This document shows positions 1-7,508 of a DNA stretch of 64,000 bases, piece by piece. The stretch spans positions 1 to 64,000 of the forward strand of contig JAILLE010000042.1 in NCBI GenBank assembly GCA_024693285.1, read 5' to 3'. The notes under the pieces are model-generated. The model worked only from the letters and a program-made list of their open reading frames with translations. It was not told the origin of the DNA and did no database searches. Made by a program: the position numbers and the translations under genes. This DNA comes from Bacteroidales bacterium. GTDB taxonomy: Bacteria > Bacteroidota > Bacteroidia > Bacteroidales > UBA932. Numbering within the stretch: position 1 is the first letter of the stretch; each line of letters starts with the position of its first letter.

Positions 1-255
1 CCTTCCCTGGGGAAGGTATTTGATATATTGGCCGATAATCTGCCTGTCAACAGGAACACCATCGATACTCACCATGACATTCTCGACTTTAAGTCCTCCC
101 ATAAGCGCCCGGAACATGCAGGATTTACCGGCACCGTTGCGCCCCAGAAGCCCTGTCACCATTCCGGTTTCAGAGGTGATATAACCGCCGCTCAAGACCG
201 TCTTGTCGCCAAATCGGACCACCACGCTGTCCACTATGAGTTTGTGCTTATCCAT
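1..255 (-). CDS. ABC transporter ATP-binding protein, N-terminal part (cut by window edge)
   Basis: Read on the minus strand from an ATG at 255, the first 85 codons are visible and the gene runs off the window. A Walker A motif GRNGAGKS lies at about residues 38-45, and the sequence KYLPQG near residue 80 fits the Q-loop, so this is the nucleotide-binding subunit of an ABC transporter that powers transport at the inner membrane. The start overlaps the end of the upstream small membrane protein gene by 8 nt, so the two are translationally coupled and probably form one export system. The signature motif, Walker B and substrate are outside the window. The family is clear; the substrate is unknown. 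Confidence 0.85.
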   Translation of the reverse strand, partial: MDKHKLIVDSVVVRFGDKTVLSGGYITSETGMVTGLLGRNGAGKSCMFRALMGGLKVENVMVSIDGVPVDRQIIGQYIKYLPQGR

Positions 256-565
256 GTATCAGCATGACAGTGGTTAACAGGATGGCAAGGACCAGAAAAT
301 CAACCAGCAGCACGCTCAATTGCAGTTTCCTGCGTGAGAGGCCGAGATTGATATAGAAAAAGATGGCGTCACGGCCTCGGAACTGCCTGACCAAATAGTA
401 TGTGATGGCGTAGACGGCTGCCTTCAGGATGAACGCATCAACATAAAAGGAATAGGAAAAACCCCTCGTAAGTAACTGAGTACAAACGATATTGTACACG
501 GCTCCCACAAGAAACTGGGCTCTCCCGTAACTCCACGTAAGATAGATTCTCTCCCCCAAGGTCAT
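248..565 (-). CDS. Small integral membrane protein coupled to ABC ATPase
   Basis: A 105-residue protein that I do not recognise by family. Hydrophobic stretches near residues 17-33, 43-60 and 84-103 suggest three membrane segments, with a basic patch (LSRRK) between the second and third. Its stop codon overlaps the start of the ABC ATPase gene by 8 nt, so it may be the membrane partner of that ATPase, although it is short for a normal permease half. The role as permease or accessory subunit is inferred only from this coupling. Confidence 0.6.
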   Translation of the reverse strand: MTLGERIYLTWSYGRAQFLVGAVYNIVCTQLLTRGFSYSFYVDAFILKAAVYAITYYLVRQFRGRDAIFFYINLGLSRRKLQLSVLLVDFLVLAILLTTVMLIHG

Positions 566-633
566 GGTTCCCTACAGAATTCAATTATTATGCCCATTTT
601 TCCTCAGCGACTATGCATCTCAGTAAAAAACGT

Positions 634-641
634 TACATTTG
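634..641 (+). promoter_or_regulatory. -7 box of the fimbrillin-like operon
   Basis: TACATTTG matches the Bacteroidota -7 consensus TAnnTTTG and lies 33 nt before the short-peptide start at 675. No clear TTTG is seen at the -33 position; the region there is T-rich. Confidence 0.5.
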
Positions 642-674
642 TAATAGTTTGAATTGCTGTTAGAAGGAGCGATC

Positions 675-818
675 ATGGATACAAAACCCAAAGTAATTTA
701 CGAGGCCCCCTCGGCACAAGTATTCGAGGTGGCGCAGGAAGGCGTTATCTGCCAGAGTAACGATGGAATATATGCCAACCGCGGTGGCTATGGTACCGCT
801 ACAGAGGAAGAATGGTAA
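675..818 (+). CDS. Short conserved peptide preceding fimbrillin-like lipoprotein
   Basis: A 47-codon reading frame starting with ATG at 675 behind a good ribosome-binding site (AAGGAG, 664-669) and ending with TAA at 816-818. The product has the pattern YEAP..VFEVAQEGVICQSN and an acidic end (EEEW). Short proteins of this kind, with an EGVxCxS core, commonly sit just before fimbrillin-type lipoprotein genes in Bacteroidales; their function is not known to me. It has no signal peptide. The next gene starts 19 nt after the stop with its own AAAGGAGG, so both are probably on one transcript. The longer frame beginning at 763 overlaps this gene and is not the real start of the lipoprotein. Confidence 0.65.
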   Translation: MDTKPKVIYEAPSAQVFEVAQEGVICQSNDGIYANRGGYGTATEEEW

Positions 819-837
819 TGGAAAGGAGGACAAAGGC

Positions 838-2352
838 ATGAAAAGATTGATGGCTTCAATTCAGGCATTCGCCTCACTGCTGCTTGCGGCGGCAGCCATG
901 ACGGCTTGTTCGAACGACGATATGATCGCCGACGAACCCACACTAGTCACGACGGAAACGCCTCGGGCATACACCATAACCGTAAATGCGACTAAGGATG
1001 CGGCGACACGCACGCTAACCCTCGACGGAAATACGCTCAACGCCACATGGGCAGTAGGCGAAGAGGTAATGGTATATGGCGTGTCTGAAGAAGGCTCTAT
1101 AGAAATGGAATCTATAGCCCCTATCGGAATGCTCACCGCACAGAGTAATGGGGCGGCGGCTACGCTCAAAGGGGAGTTCGACTCCATATACACTCCCACA
1201 GTGGGAGCGAAACTCAGACTCAAATTCCTTTCAGACAAATATACGGGACAGAAAGGAACACTTGAATACATCGCTTCCAACTGCGACTATGCGACAGCCG
1301 ACGTGACTATCACAGACGTGACCGACGGCAACGTCACCACAACCGCCGCCTCGTTTGAGAACCAACAGGCGATTGTGAAGTTCACGCTAAAGAAGCAAGA
1401 CGGCACCACGTCTGTTTCCGCCACAAGCTTGACTGTGAAGGTTGGCGGCATAAGCTATGACGTGAGTCCCGACACTCCGGCAAGCGAGATCTTCGTCGCC
1501 ATACCCGCGGCGACGAACAAAGCTGTGACACTCAAGGCCACCAGTGCTGACGGAGACTTCTGTTGCGAAAAGACAGGCATCACCTTCGAAAAAGGCAAGT
1601 ACTACACCATCGGTGTGAAAATGACAAGGATGCCGACGCTTGGCGACCTCTACTATAGTGACGGAACTTTCAGTACCACACTAGAAGTTGGCAAGACTCC
1701 CATCGGCGTAATAGCTTATGTCGGCACCGATGCGTACACCGAGAACGGCGTCACCCTCCGCGATGGAACGACCACGCTTCAAAGCCACGGTTTGGTGCTA
1801 TGTTTGAAAAACGCCGCTGGTGGTGTGGTCTGGAGACGAGATGGAATGCGCGATATTACGGACATGACTTCAGAACCCTTCGTCAACGATACCGGAGATC
1901 TGAAGCGCACAAGCAATGTCAGCGGTTATGCCAATACGAAATTCCTGGCGGAGAAGACAGATGCGGCAGCGGACTATCCCGCAGCCTATCTGGCATGGAA
2001 CTACTCATTGCTGCCGGCTCCATCGTCCACCACGGGTTGGTTCTTGCCTAGTATTCAGCAGTGGGTGAAAATATTCACCGGACTTGGAGGTCTTAACGAT
2101 AGCGATGTCGTGTGGCAGGTATGGATTGACAGAAATAGGTCATCAATTCAAAACCTTGTAGCCGCACTAACAAAGGCAGGAACATACGACGGTTTTCCGA
2201 CTTGGAGTTATGGCCTTTGGTCAAGTTCTGAGGCAACAGCCGGCGGGGCTAATGTTGTAATGGTAAATACCAGTGGAAGTGATATAGGTGTTCAATTCGG
2301 TTATACGAATAAGGTATCTAATGAAATCGTCCGCCCCGTGTTAGCGTTTTGA
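838..2352 (+). CDS. Fimbrillin-like lipoprotein with C-terminal DUF1566-like domain
   Basis: A 504-residue exported lipoprotein. The start at 838 was chosen because it follows AAAGGAGG (822-829) and gives a proper signal peptide ending in a lipobox with Cys24 (MTAC). Residues about 45-285 resemble the Mfa-like/fimbrillin N-terminal fold of Bacteroidales (TRTLTLDG, the W-x-VGEEVMVY motif, AIPAA, and FEKGKYYT near the end). The C-terminal third (GWFLPS..QW, LWSSSEA, and the end VRPVLAF) resembles DUF1566-type domains often attached to such proteins. It is probably anchored at the cell surface as an adhesin or pilus-related subunit; no binding partner can be read from the sequence. A hairpin follows the stop codon. 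Confidence 0.75.
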   Translation: MKRLMASIQAFASLLLAAAAMTACSNDDMIADEPTLVTTETPRAYTITVNATKDAATRTLTLDGNTLNATWAVGEEVMVYGVSEEGSIEMESIAPIGMLTAQSNGAAATLKGEFDSIYTPTVGAKLRLKFLSDKYTGQKGTLEYIASNCDYATADVTITDVTDGNVTTTAASFENQQAIVKFTLKKQDGTTSVSATSLTVKVGGISYDVSPDTPASEIFVAIPAATNKAVTLKATSADGDFCCEKTGITFEKGKYYTIGVKMTRMPTLGDLYYSDGTFSTTLEVGKTPIGVIAYVGTDAYTENGVTLRDGTTTLQSHGLVLCLKNAAGGVVWRRDGMRDITDMTSEPFVNDTGDLKRTSNVSGYANTKFLAEKTDAAADYPAAYLAWNYSLLPAPSSTTGWFLPSIQQWVKIFTGLGGLNDSDVVWQVWIDRNRSSIQNLVAALTKAGTYDGFPTWSYGLWSSSEATAGGANVVMVNTSGSDIGVQFGYTNKVSNEIVRPVLAF

Positions 2353-2370
2353 TAATAAACAACAAAACAA

Positions 2371-2405
2371 AACGCCAGCGTGTTGATCCTCAATACGCTG
2401 GCGTT
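2371..2405 (+). terminator. Hairpin terminator after the fimbrillin-like gene
   Basis: An 11-bp perfect stem, AACGCCAGCGT (2371-2381) with ACGCTGGCGTT (2395-2405), and a 13-nt loop. It starts 18 nt after the stop codon. It is preceded by an A-rich run and followed by only a weak T tract, so it may also stop transcription coming the other way from the tRNA gene. Confidence 0.6.
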
Positions 2406-2414
2406 TATGTAAGG

Positions 2415-2487
2415 TGGTGCTGGGAAGAATCGAACTGCCGACACATGGATTTTCAGTCCATTGCTCTACCATCTGAGCTACAGCACC
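2415..2487 (-). tRNA. tRNA-Phe (anticodon GAA)
   Basis: A 73-nt cloverleaf on the minus strand. The acceptor stem GGTGCTG/CAGCACC is perfect, the D stem is GCTC/GAGC, and the anticodon stem ATGGA/TCCAT encloses the loop CTGAAAA with anticodon GAA. The T arm GGCAG-TTCGATT-CTTCC has one C-U mismatch in its middle pair. The 3' CCA is not fully encoded (CCT follows the discriminator A). A strong promoter (TTTG at 2532-2535, TATCTTTG at 2505-2512) lies just upstream. Confidence 0.93.
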
Positions 2488-2504
2488 GTTTTGTTTTGGG
2501 ATTG

Positions 2505-2535
2505 CAAAGATAGATAAAAATCATTTCTATACAAA
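2505..2535 (-). promoter_or_regulatory. Promoter of tRNA-Phe
   Basis: On the minus strand, TTTG (2532-2535), a 19-nt spacer and TATCTTTG (2505-2512) match the Bacteroidota -33/-7 consensus exactly. The predicted start is a few nt upstream of the tRNA 5' end at 2487. Confidence 0.75.
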
Positions 2536-2558
2536 TTTTTTTTGGTAAATTCGCCTTG

Positions 2559-4736
2559 ATGCGCGGATCGCGATACATACAAGTGCTGCTTCCGCTCCGC
2601 TTAAAGTGGGAGCCTTTCTATTCATATTCCGAGGAACAACTCCCTGGCTCACTAGCCGTTGGCGACAGGGTCAGGGTAGAGTTCGGAGGAAAGGAATATG
2701 TGGCCGTGGTCACGGTCGTGGACGTCGGGGAAGAGGCCGGCACGGTAGGATATGACAGGATCAAACCGGTAATCGGACTGGCTGAGGGGCTTGACGCGAT
2801 ATCCAAGGAAGAGATCGATTTGTGGAGGATGGTAGCGGAATACTACTTGTGCACTCCTGGAGAAGTCTACAAGGCGGCATATCCGGCAGGGAAGGTTGAG
2901 GAGGAAGAAGTCAAGGCTCGAATTAATGACAGGCTCCAAGAAAGGATAGCCAAACTGGACGAGAAGATAGCCAAAGCCAGAAGGGAGGACACGAGGGAAA
3001 GGTATATCGCTCAGAGAGATGTCCTTCTGCGGCAAGGCCACTGTCCAGGGGCCGTACTCAGCCGCAACGAAGCGAGGATGGACGCGGCCACGGACAGGTG
3101 GCCTGCCGCCATAGAACTTTCTGATTCTCAATCGGAGGCATATTCAAAGATCAAGGAGGTATTCAACGATCGGAAACCGGCTCTCCTCCGCGGAGTGACC
3201 GGATCCGGGAAGACTGAGATTTACCTTAAACTGGCTTCCGAGACTCTGGCAAGCGGGAAGAATGTTCTTTTCATGGTCCCCGAAATCGCCTTGAGCCGTC
3301 AGCTTGAAGACAGGATCAGGAGCCACTTCCCCGATGAATTGGTTGTTTTCCACTCCGGAGAGACATTGGCGAAGAGGGCGGAGGCCGCCTCCTTCATAAA
3401 ATCCAAACCTTATCTGGTTCTCGGCACCAGAAGTTCCATTTTCCTGCCTCACAAAGAGCTGGGACTGGTCATAGTTGACGAAGAGAACGACCCTTCGTAT
3501 AAGCAAGACAATCCGGCTCCCAGGTACAATGGAAGGGAAGCGGCTATCATGCTCGCCGGACTTCACGGTGCTTTTACAATCTTAGGATCAGCCACCCCCT
3601 CTCTCGAATCACTGTATAATTGCTCTGTTGGAAGGTTCGGGCTTATTGAGCTCAATACCAGATATTTCCAAGCGGGAGACTCGGACGTTGAGATAATCGA
3701 CACTTTAGCCGAGAGAAAGAAAAACGGCATGGTCGGAAGCTTCTCCCGAAAGCTGATCGACATAATCAAAAACTGCCTTGACAAAGGCGGACAGGTCGCG
3801 CTTTTGAGGGAGCGTAGATCTTACTCCCCTATCCTCCAATGCGAGGAGTGCGGGACCATTCCGAAATGCGACCGCTGCGACGCCGCTTTGAGTCTGCATA
3901 TTAAGGAAAACGGAGAATCGAAGCTTGTCTGCCATTATTGCGGCAGGGTAAAGAGATACCTCGGAACCTGCCCTAAGTGCGGTGGTTCACTCAAGCCTCT
4001 CGGCGCCGGCACTCAGAAGATTGAGGAGGAAGCGGCGGAGCTATTCCCCGACGCCAGGATCGCCCGTCTTGACAGCGACAGCGCCAGAAGCAGGAAACAT
4101 GAATCGGAAATCATAAGGGAATTCTCCGCCGGCGACATCGACATCCTGGTAGGAACTAGGATGGTGGCTAAAGGCTTTGATTTCAGCGGCTTATCCCTAG
4201 TGGCGGTAATACAGTCCGACTCACTGCTCGGGCAACAGGACTACAGGGCGGATGAGCGGGCGCTGTCCCTCTTGGAGCAATTCAGGGGACGCTGCGGACG
4301 AAGGGCGGAAAAAGGCATGTTCGTGATCCAGACCTCCCAGCCGGACCATCCTGTCTACCAGACCATTTCAGGCAATCTCAACGATTCCGAATCCATGACC
4401 AAGTTACTGTCCGAAAGGAAGTTATTCGGGTATCCGCCATATTCAAGGGTCATTAATGCCGTCATTAGGGACCGCAACGCCTCGAGGGTGGAACTGATGA
4501 GCCGCTCACTTGCGGAAACCCTTTCAATGAGCCTTGGGAATAACCTTAAAGTAATCGGTCCATACTCTCCAGCTGTCGACAAAGTGGGAGGCGAGAATAT
4601 CCGGATCATCCGGCTGCTTCTTCCGAAAAACAAACTGCTTAAATCAAACAAAGCCACGCTCGAGGAAGAGATCATCGTGTTCGAAAGCGGTAGAAAATAT
4701 TCCGGTCATATAGCCCTGGACGTTGATCCTGTTTGA
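2559..4736 (+). CDS. priA: Primosomal protein N' (PriA helicase)
   Basis: A 725-residue superfamily 2 DNA helicase that restarts stalled replication forks by recognising branched DNA and loading the replicative helicase. Seen in the sequence: an N-terminal DNA-binding part (about 1-180), Walker A in GVTGSGKTEIYL near residue 212, a DEEN box near 307, and a zinc-binding region beginning with CEEC near 428 and continuing with CDRC, CHYC and CPKC (eight cysteines). Motif LVGTRMVAKGFDF is in the second helicase lobe. ATG 2559 is preferred to TTG 2556. The possible -7 box TAAATTCG (2546-2553) ends only 5 nt before this ATG, so the mRNA may be nearly leaderless. It stands alone between the tRNA and parA. 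Confidence 0.95.
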   Translation: MRGSRYIQVLLPLRLKWEPFYSYSEEQLPGSLAVGDRVRVEFGGKEYVAVVTVVDVGEEAGTVGYDRIKPVIGLAEGLDAISKEEIDLWRMVAEYYLCTPGEVYKAAYPAGKVEEEEVKARINDRLQERIAKLDEKIAKARREDTRERYIAQRDVLLRQGHCPGAVLSRNEARMDAATDRWPAAIELSDSQSEAYSKIKEVFNDRKPALLRGVTGSGKTEIYLKLASETLASGKNVLFMVPEIALSRQLEDRIRSHFPDELVVFHSGETLAKRAEAASFIKSKPYLVLGTRSSIFLPHKELGLVIVDEENDPSYKQDNPAPRYNGREAAIMLAGLHGAFTILGSATPSLESLYNCSVGRFGLIELNTRYFQAGDSDVEIIDTLAERKKNGMVGSFSRKLIDIIKNCLDKGGQVALLRERRSYSPILQCEECGTIPKCDRCDAALSLHIKENGESKLVCHYCGRVKRYLGTCPKCGGSLKPLGAGTQKIEEEAAELFPDARIARLDSDSARSRKHESEIIREFSAGDIDILVGTRMVAKGFDFSGLSLVAVIQSDSLLGQQDYRADERALSLLEQFRGRCGRRAEKGMFVIQTSQPDHPVYQTISGNLNDSESMTKLLSERKLFGYPPYSRVINAVIRDRNASRVELMSRSLAETLSMSLGNNLKVIGPYSPAVDKVGGENIRIIRLLLPKNKLLKSNKATLEEEIIVFESGRKYSGHIALDVDPV

Positions 4737-4762
4737 TAAGCGATTTATTTTTACTACATTTG
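4732..4762 (+). promoter_or_regulatory. Promoter of the parAB operon
   Basis: TTTG (4732-4735), 19-nt spacer, TACATTTG (4755-4762): an exact Bacteroidota -33/-7 pair. Its -33 box overlaps the end of priA (stop 4734-4736). It rules out the upstream TTG at 4767 as the ParA start in favour of ATG 4785. Confidence 0.75.
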
Positions 4763-4784
4763 TAGTTTGAATAAATGTCCAGTC

Positions 4785-5555
4785 ATGGGAAAAGTCATAG
4801 CTATAGCCAACCAGAAAGGTGGCGTGGGAAAGACCACGACCGCCATCAACTTGGCGGCATCACTCGCCGTACTTGAGAAGAAGGTGCTGATTATCGACGC
4901 CGATCCGCAGGCCAACACGACCTCCGGGCTCAACTTCTCTCCGGACAATGACCAGAAGAGAACCATTTACGAGGTCCTGATCGGGGAAATCGGGATCCGG
5001 GATGCTCTTGTGCAAACAGAAATCCCTGACCTTCAAATGATTCCGTCCCACATCAACCTCGTGGGTGCCGAGATTGAGATGATTGATGAGGAGAACCGCG
5101 AGTCCTTCCTCAAGGAGAGACTGGCCCCGATCCGGGATGACTATGACTACATCATCATTGACTGCTCCCCTTCCCTTGGCCTGATCACTATCAACGCCCT
5201 CACGGCCGCTGACTCAGTGATGATTCCGGTCCAGCCCGAGTTTTTCGCCCTGGAGGGTCTCGGTAAGCTGCTCCAAACCATCCGACTGGTCCAGAGGGAG
5301 ATCAATCCCGCGCTTACGATCGAGGGTTTCGTGGTCACCATGTTCGACGGAAGGACAAAGGTCCATGCCCAAGTGGTCGGGGAACTCAGGGAACACTTTA
5401 AGGAAATGGTGTTCAAGACGATAATCCAGAGGAGTATCCGGTTGAGTGAGGCGCCGTCCCATGGCAAGCCGATTATCCTCTACGATGTGGTCAGCAACGG
5501 CACATCAAACTATATGAACCTCGCCAAGGAAGTCTTGGAAAAGAACGAGCAGTAG
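4785..5555 (+). CDS. parA: Chromosome-partitioning ATPase ParA (Soj)
   Basis: A 256-residue P-loop ATPase that works with ParB to segregate chromosome origins. The deviant Walker A motif KGGVGKTT is at residues 11-18, and DADPQANTTSG follows near 40. The motif YIIIDCSPSLG gives the Walker B segment. The length is normal for chromosomal Soj-type ParA, which lacks an N-terminal helix-turn-helix. ParB follows after 4 nt, so the two are one operon. The start at 4785 is used because the promoter ends at 4762. Confidence 0.95.
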   Translation: MGKVIAIANQKGGVGKTTTAINLAASLAVLEKKVLIIDADPQANTTSGLNFSPDNDQKRTIYEVLIGEIGIRDALVQTEIPDLQMIPSHINLVGAEIEMIDEENRESFLKERLAPIRDDYDYIIIDCSPSLGLITINALTAADSVMIPVQPEFFALEGLGKLLQTIRLVQREINPALTIEGFVVTMFDGRTKVHAQVVGELREHFKEMVFKTIIQRSIRLSEAPSHGKPIILYDVVSNGTSNYMNLAKEVLEKNEQ

Positions 5556-5559
5556 AGCC

Positions 5560-6492
5560 ATGAACAACAAGCAGGAAAGCAGGCTGGGCAAGGGTCTCAG
5601 CGCCCTTCTGGGGGATATATCCGTAAACGCTCCGGAGAGGAAGCCGGTTGGCTACATCAACAAAGAGATCGCCGGCGCGAAGCCCGTACAGGACTATGGG
5701 GATGTGCTTCGTATTCCCGTAGGTCTTATCGACCCGAATCCCTACCAGCCCAGGATGGCTTTTGATAACGACTCCCTCGAGGAACTCGCCGAGTCGATCC
5801 GCACCTTCGGTCTCATCCAGCCGATCTCAGTCCGTAAGCAACCTGACGGGCGCTACCAGATCATCAGTGGAGAGCGCCGCTTCAGGGCGTGCCGACTTGC
5901 CGGGATGGACGTCATTCCAGCATACATCCGGGCTACGGACAACCAGGGGATGCTTGAGATGGCGATCGTGGAGAACATCCAACGTCAGGATCTTGACCCC
6001 ATTGAAATAGCCATGAGCTACCAGAGGTTGATGGACGAGTGCGACCTCACGCAAGAGAAAATGGCCTCCAGGGTCGGTAAGAAACGCGCTTCCGTCGCCA
6101 ATTACTTGAGGCTCCTCAAACTTCCCGCTAAAGTCCAGCACGACCTTAAGGCCGGACTGCTAAGCACCGGCCATGCCAAGGTACTTTTGGGCGTTGACGA
6201 CCCTCATATTCAGGAACTTCTGTGCGATCTCACGATCAAAGACGGTCTCTCAGTCCGCCAATTGGAGGAGAGAGTCCGCAAGATCGGAAAAGAGAATATG
6301 GCCTCCCCTGCCCCCAGAACCCAGGATTTGCCCGACGACTATTACAGGGTGCTTGAGCATATCGGCAAGTTTTTTGATAACAGCATTAGCCTGAAACGCT
6401 CCCCGTCCGGTAAGGGAACCATGACGATCAGGTTCAACTCGGATGAGGAAGTAAGGAAGTTCCTCAAGGCTCTTGAGGACTCGAACATTTAG
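5560..6492 (+). CDS. parB: Chromosome-partitioning protein ParB (Spo0J)
   Basis: A 310-residue DNA-binding CTPase that binds parS sites near the origin and spreads as a clamp. Seen: a basic N-terminus (RLGKGLSALLG) that contacts ParA, the CTP-binding motifs GERRFRA (about 104-110) and ENIQR (138-142), a central helix-turn-helix (LTQEKMASRVGKKRASVANYLRLLKL) and a C-terminal dimer domain. No parS-like inverted repeat was noticed near the gene. It sits between parA and the DUF5683 gene with 4- and 8-nt gaps. Confidence 0.95.
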   Translation: MNNKQESRLGKGLSALLGDISVNAPERKPVGYINKEIAGAKPVQDYGDVLRIPVGLIDPNPYQPRMAFDNDSLEELAESIRTFGLIQPISVRKQPDGRYQIISGERRFRACRLAGMDVIPAYIRATDNQGMLEMAIVENIQRQDLDPIEIAMSYQRLMDECDLTQEKMASRVGKKRASVANYLRLLKLPAKVQHDLKAGLLSTGHAKVLLGVDDPHIQELLCDLTIKDGLSVRQLEERVRKIGKENMASPAPRTQDLPDDYYRVLEHIGKFFDNSISLKRSPSGKGTMTIRFNSDEEVRKFLKALEDSNI

Positions 6493-6500
6493 GCGCTGTA

Positions 6501-7490
6501 ATGAAGGATCTGGGACTCAAGATATTAATCGTGCTGGTCTGCTTGGCCGCTTTCTCTACTGGCTTGAAAGCCCAGTTCAGGGAAGAGGCTTTCAGTCAGA
6601 ACTATGCGAGTCCCTCTGACACAACCGCTTCCAAAGACTCTATCGACCAGATGTGGTCTTTCAAGGAATTCTTCCACGGAGTCGCGAAGCATGACAGCAC
6701 TCTCAGGATAGGTTCCTTGTTCGCCGGCTCCACTGTCTTTGTCGGTGCCGAGCAGTTCTACAATAAGCAATATTGGAAGATTCCCATAACCTACGCCGGA
6801 CTCGGTACCACTATAGCCCTCGGAGTAAAATACCAGAAACAGTATAAAGCGTCCAAATCAGCTTACGAACTGGCTTTCGAGGCTGACCCGGAGACTACTC
6901 TGACCTTTGACGAGGACGCCAAGAAGATGGCGACCTACATGTTCGCCGGCGCCGGACTCATCTACTGGGGAACCCTTATGGACGGTGTGGTCAATTACAA
7001 GCGGGACATTAAAGGACAAGCCGGCAAGGCGACCTTGTATTCAATATTGCTGCCAGGCCTAGGACAGGCGTATAACGGGGAATACTGGAAGATCCCCATC
7101 TACTGGGGGGCACTCGTGGGATCATATCATTATTGGGCCACGAACAACAAGAACTACAAGAGATACAAGAGGATACATAACGAGGCTACCGCTGAGGACA
7201 GCACTTATGAGGGTTTGATTCCCGCCGAGAGGGCCCTCTATTACAGGAATGTATTCAGGCGTTTCAGGGATTATTCGGTCGTGGCGATAGTGGGCAGTTA
7301 CCTGCTGCAGGTTATAGATGCCAACGTGTTCGCGTACATGCAGGACTTTGAGGTGAATGAAGATCTCACCATGAAAGTCAGCCCTGCGGTGATTCCACAA
7401 TATAATGAGTTCGCCATCGCCCCAGTCAGGACCGGGGGCAGCTTTATGGGCAATAATGCCGTTGGCGTGAAGATAGGTCTGACTTTTTAA
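6501..7490 (+). CDS. DUF5683 membrane protein
   Basis: A 329-residue protein with an N-terminal signal sequence (about residues 6-24, ending LKAQ). Several hydrophobic segments follow, including the pattern YSILLPGLGQAYNGEYWKIP that is typical of DUF5683 proteins of Bacteroidota. A related segment, QYWKIPITYAGLG, occurs earlier, so the protein may contain an internal duplication. It lies 8 nt after parB and 18 nt before the transglycosylase gene, an arrangement that suggests an envelope role in the same operon. The biochemical function is unknown. Confidence 0.75.
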   Translation: MKDLGLKILIVLVCLAAFSTGLKAQFREEAFSQNYASPSDTTASKDSIDQMWSFKEFFHGVAKHDSTLRIGSLFAGSTVFVGAEQFYNKQYWKIPITYAGLGTTIALGVKYQKQYKASKSAYELAFEADPETTLTFDEDAKKMATYMFAGAGLIYWGTLMDGVVNYKRDIKGQAGKATLYSILLPGLGQAYNGEYWKIPIYWGALVGSYHYWATNNKNYKRYKRIHNEATAEDSTYEGLIPAERALYYRNVFRRFRDYSVVAIVGSYLLQVIDANVFAYMQDFEVNEDLTMKVSPAVIPQYNEFAIAPVRTGGSFMGNNAVGVKIGLTF

Positions 7491-7508
7491 TCTCTCAAGG
7501 CTCTTTTG

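Noticed and set aside
763..837. Longer N-terminus for the fimbrillin-like protein
   Set aside because: It overlaps the short-peptide gene and would hide the lipoprotein signal peptide.
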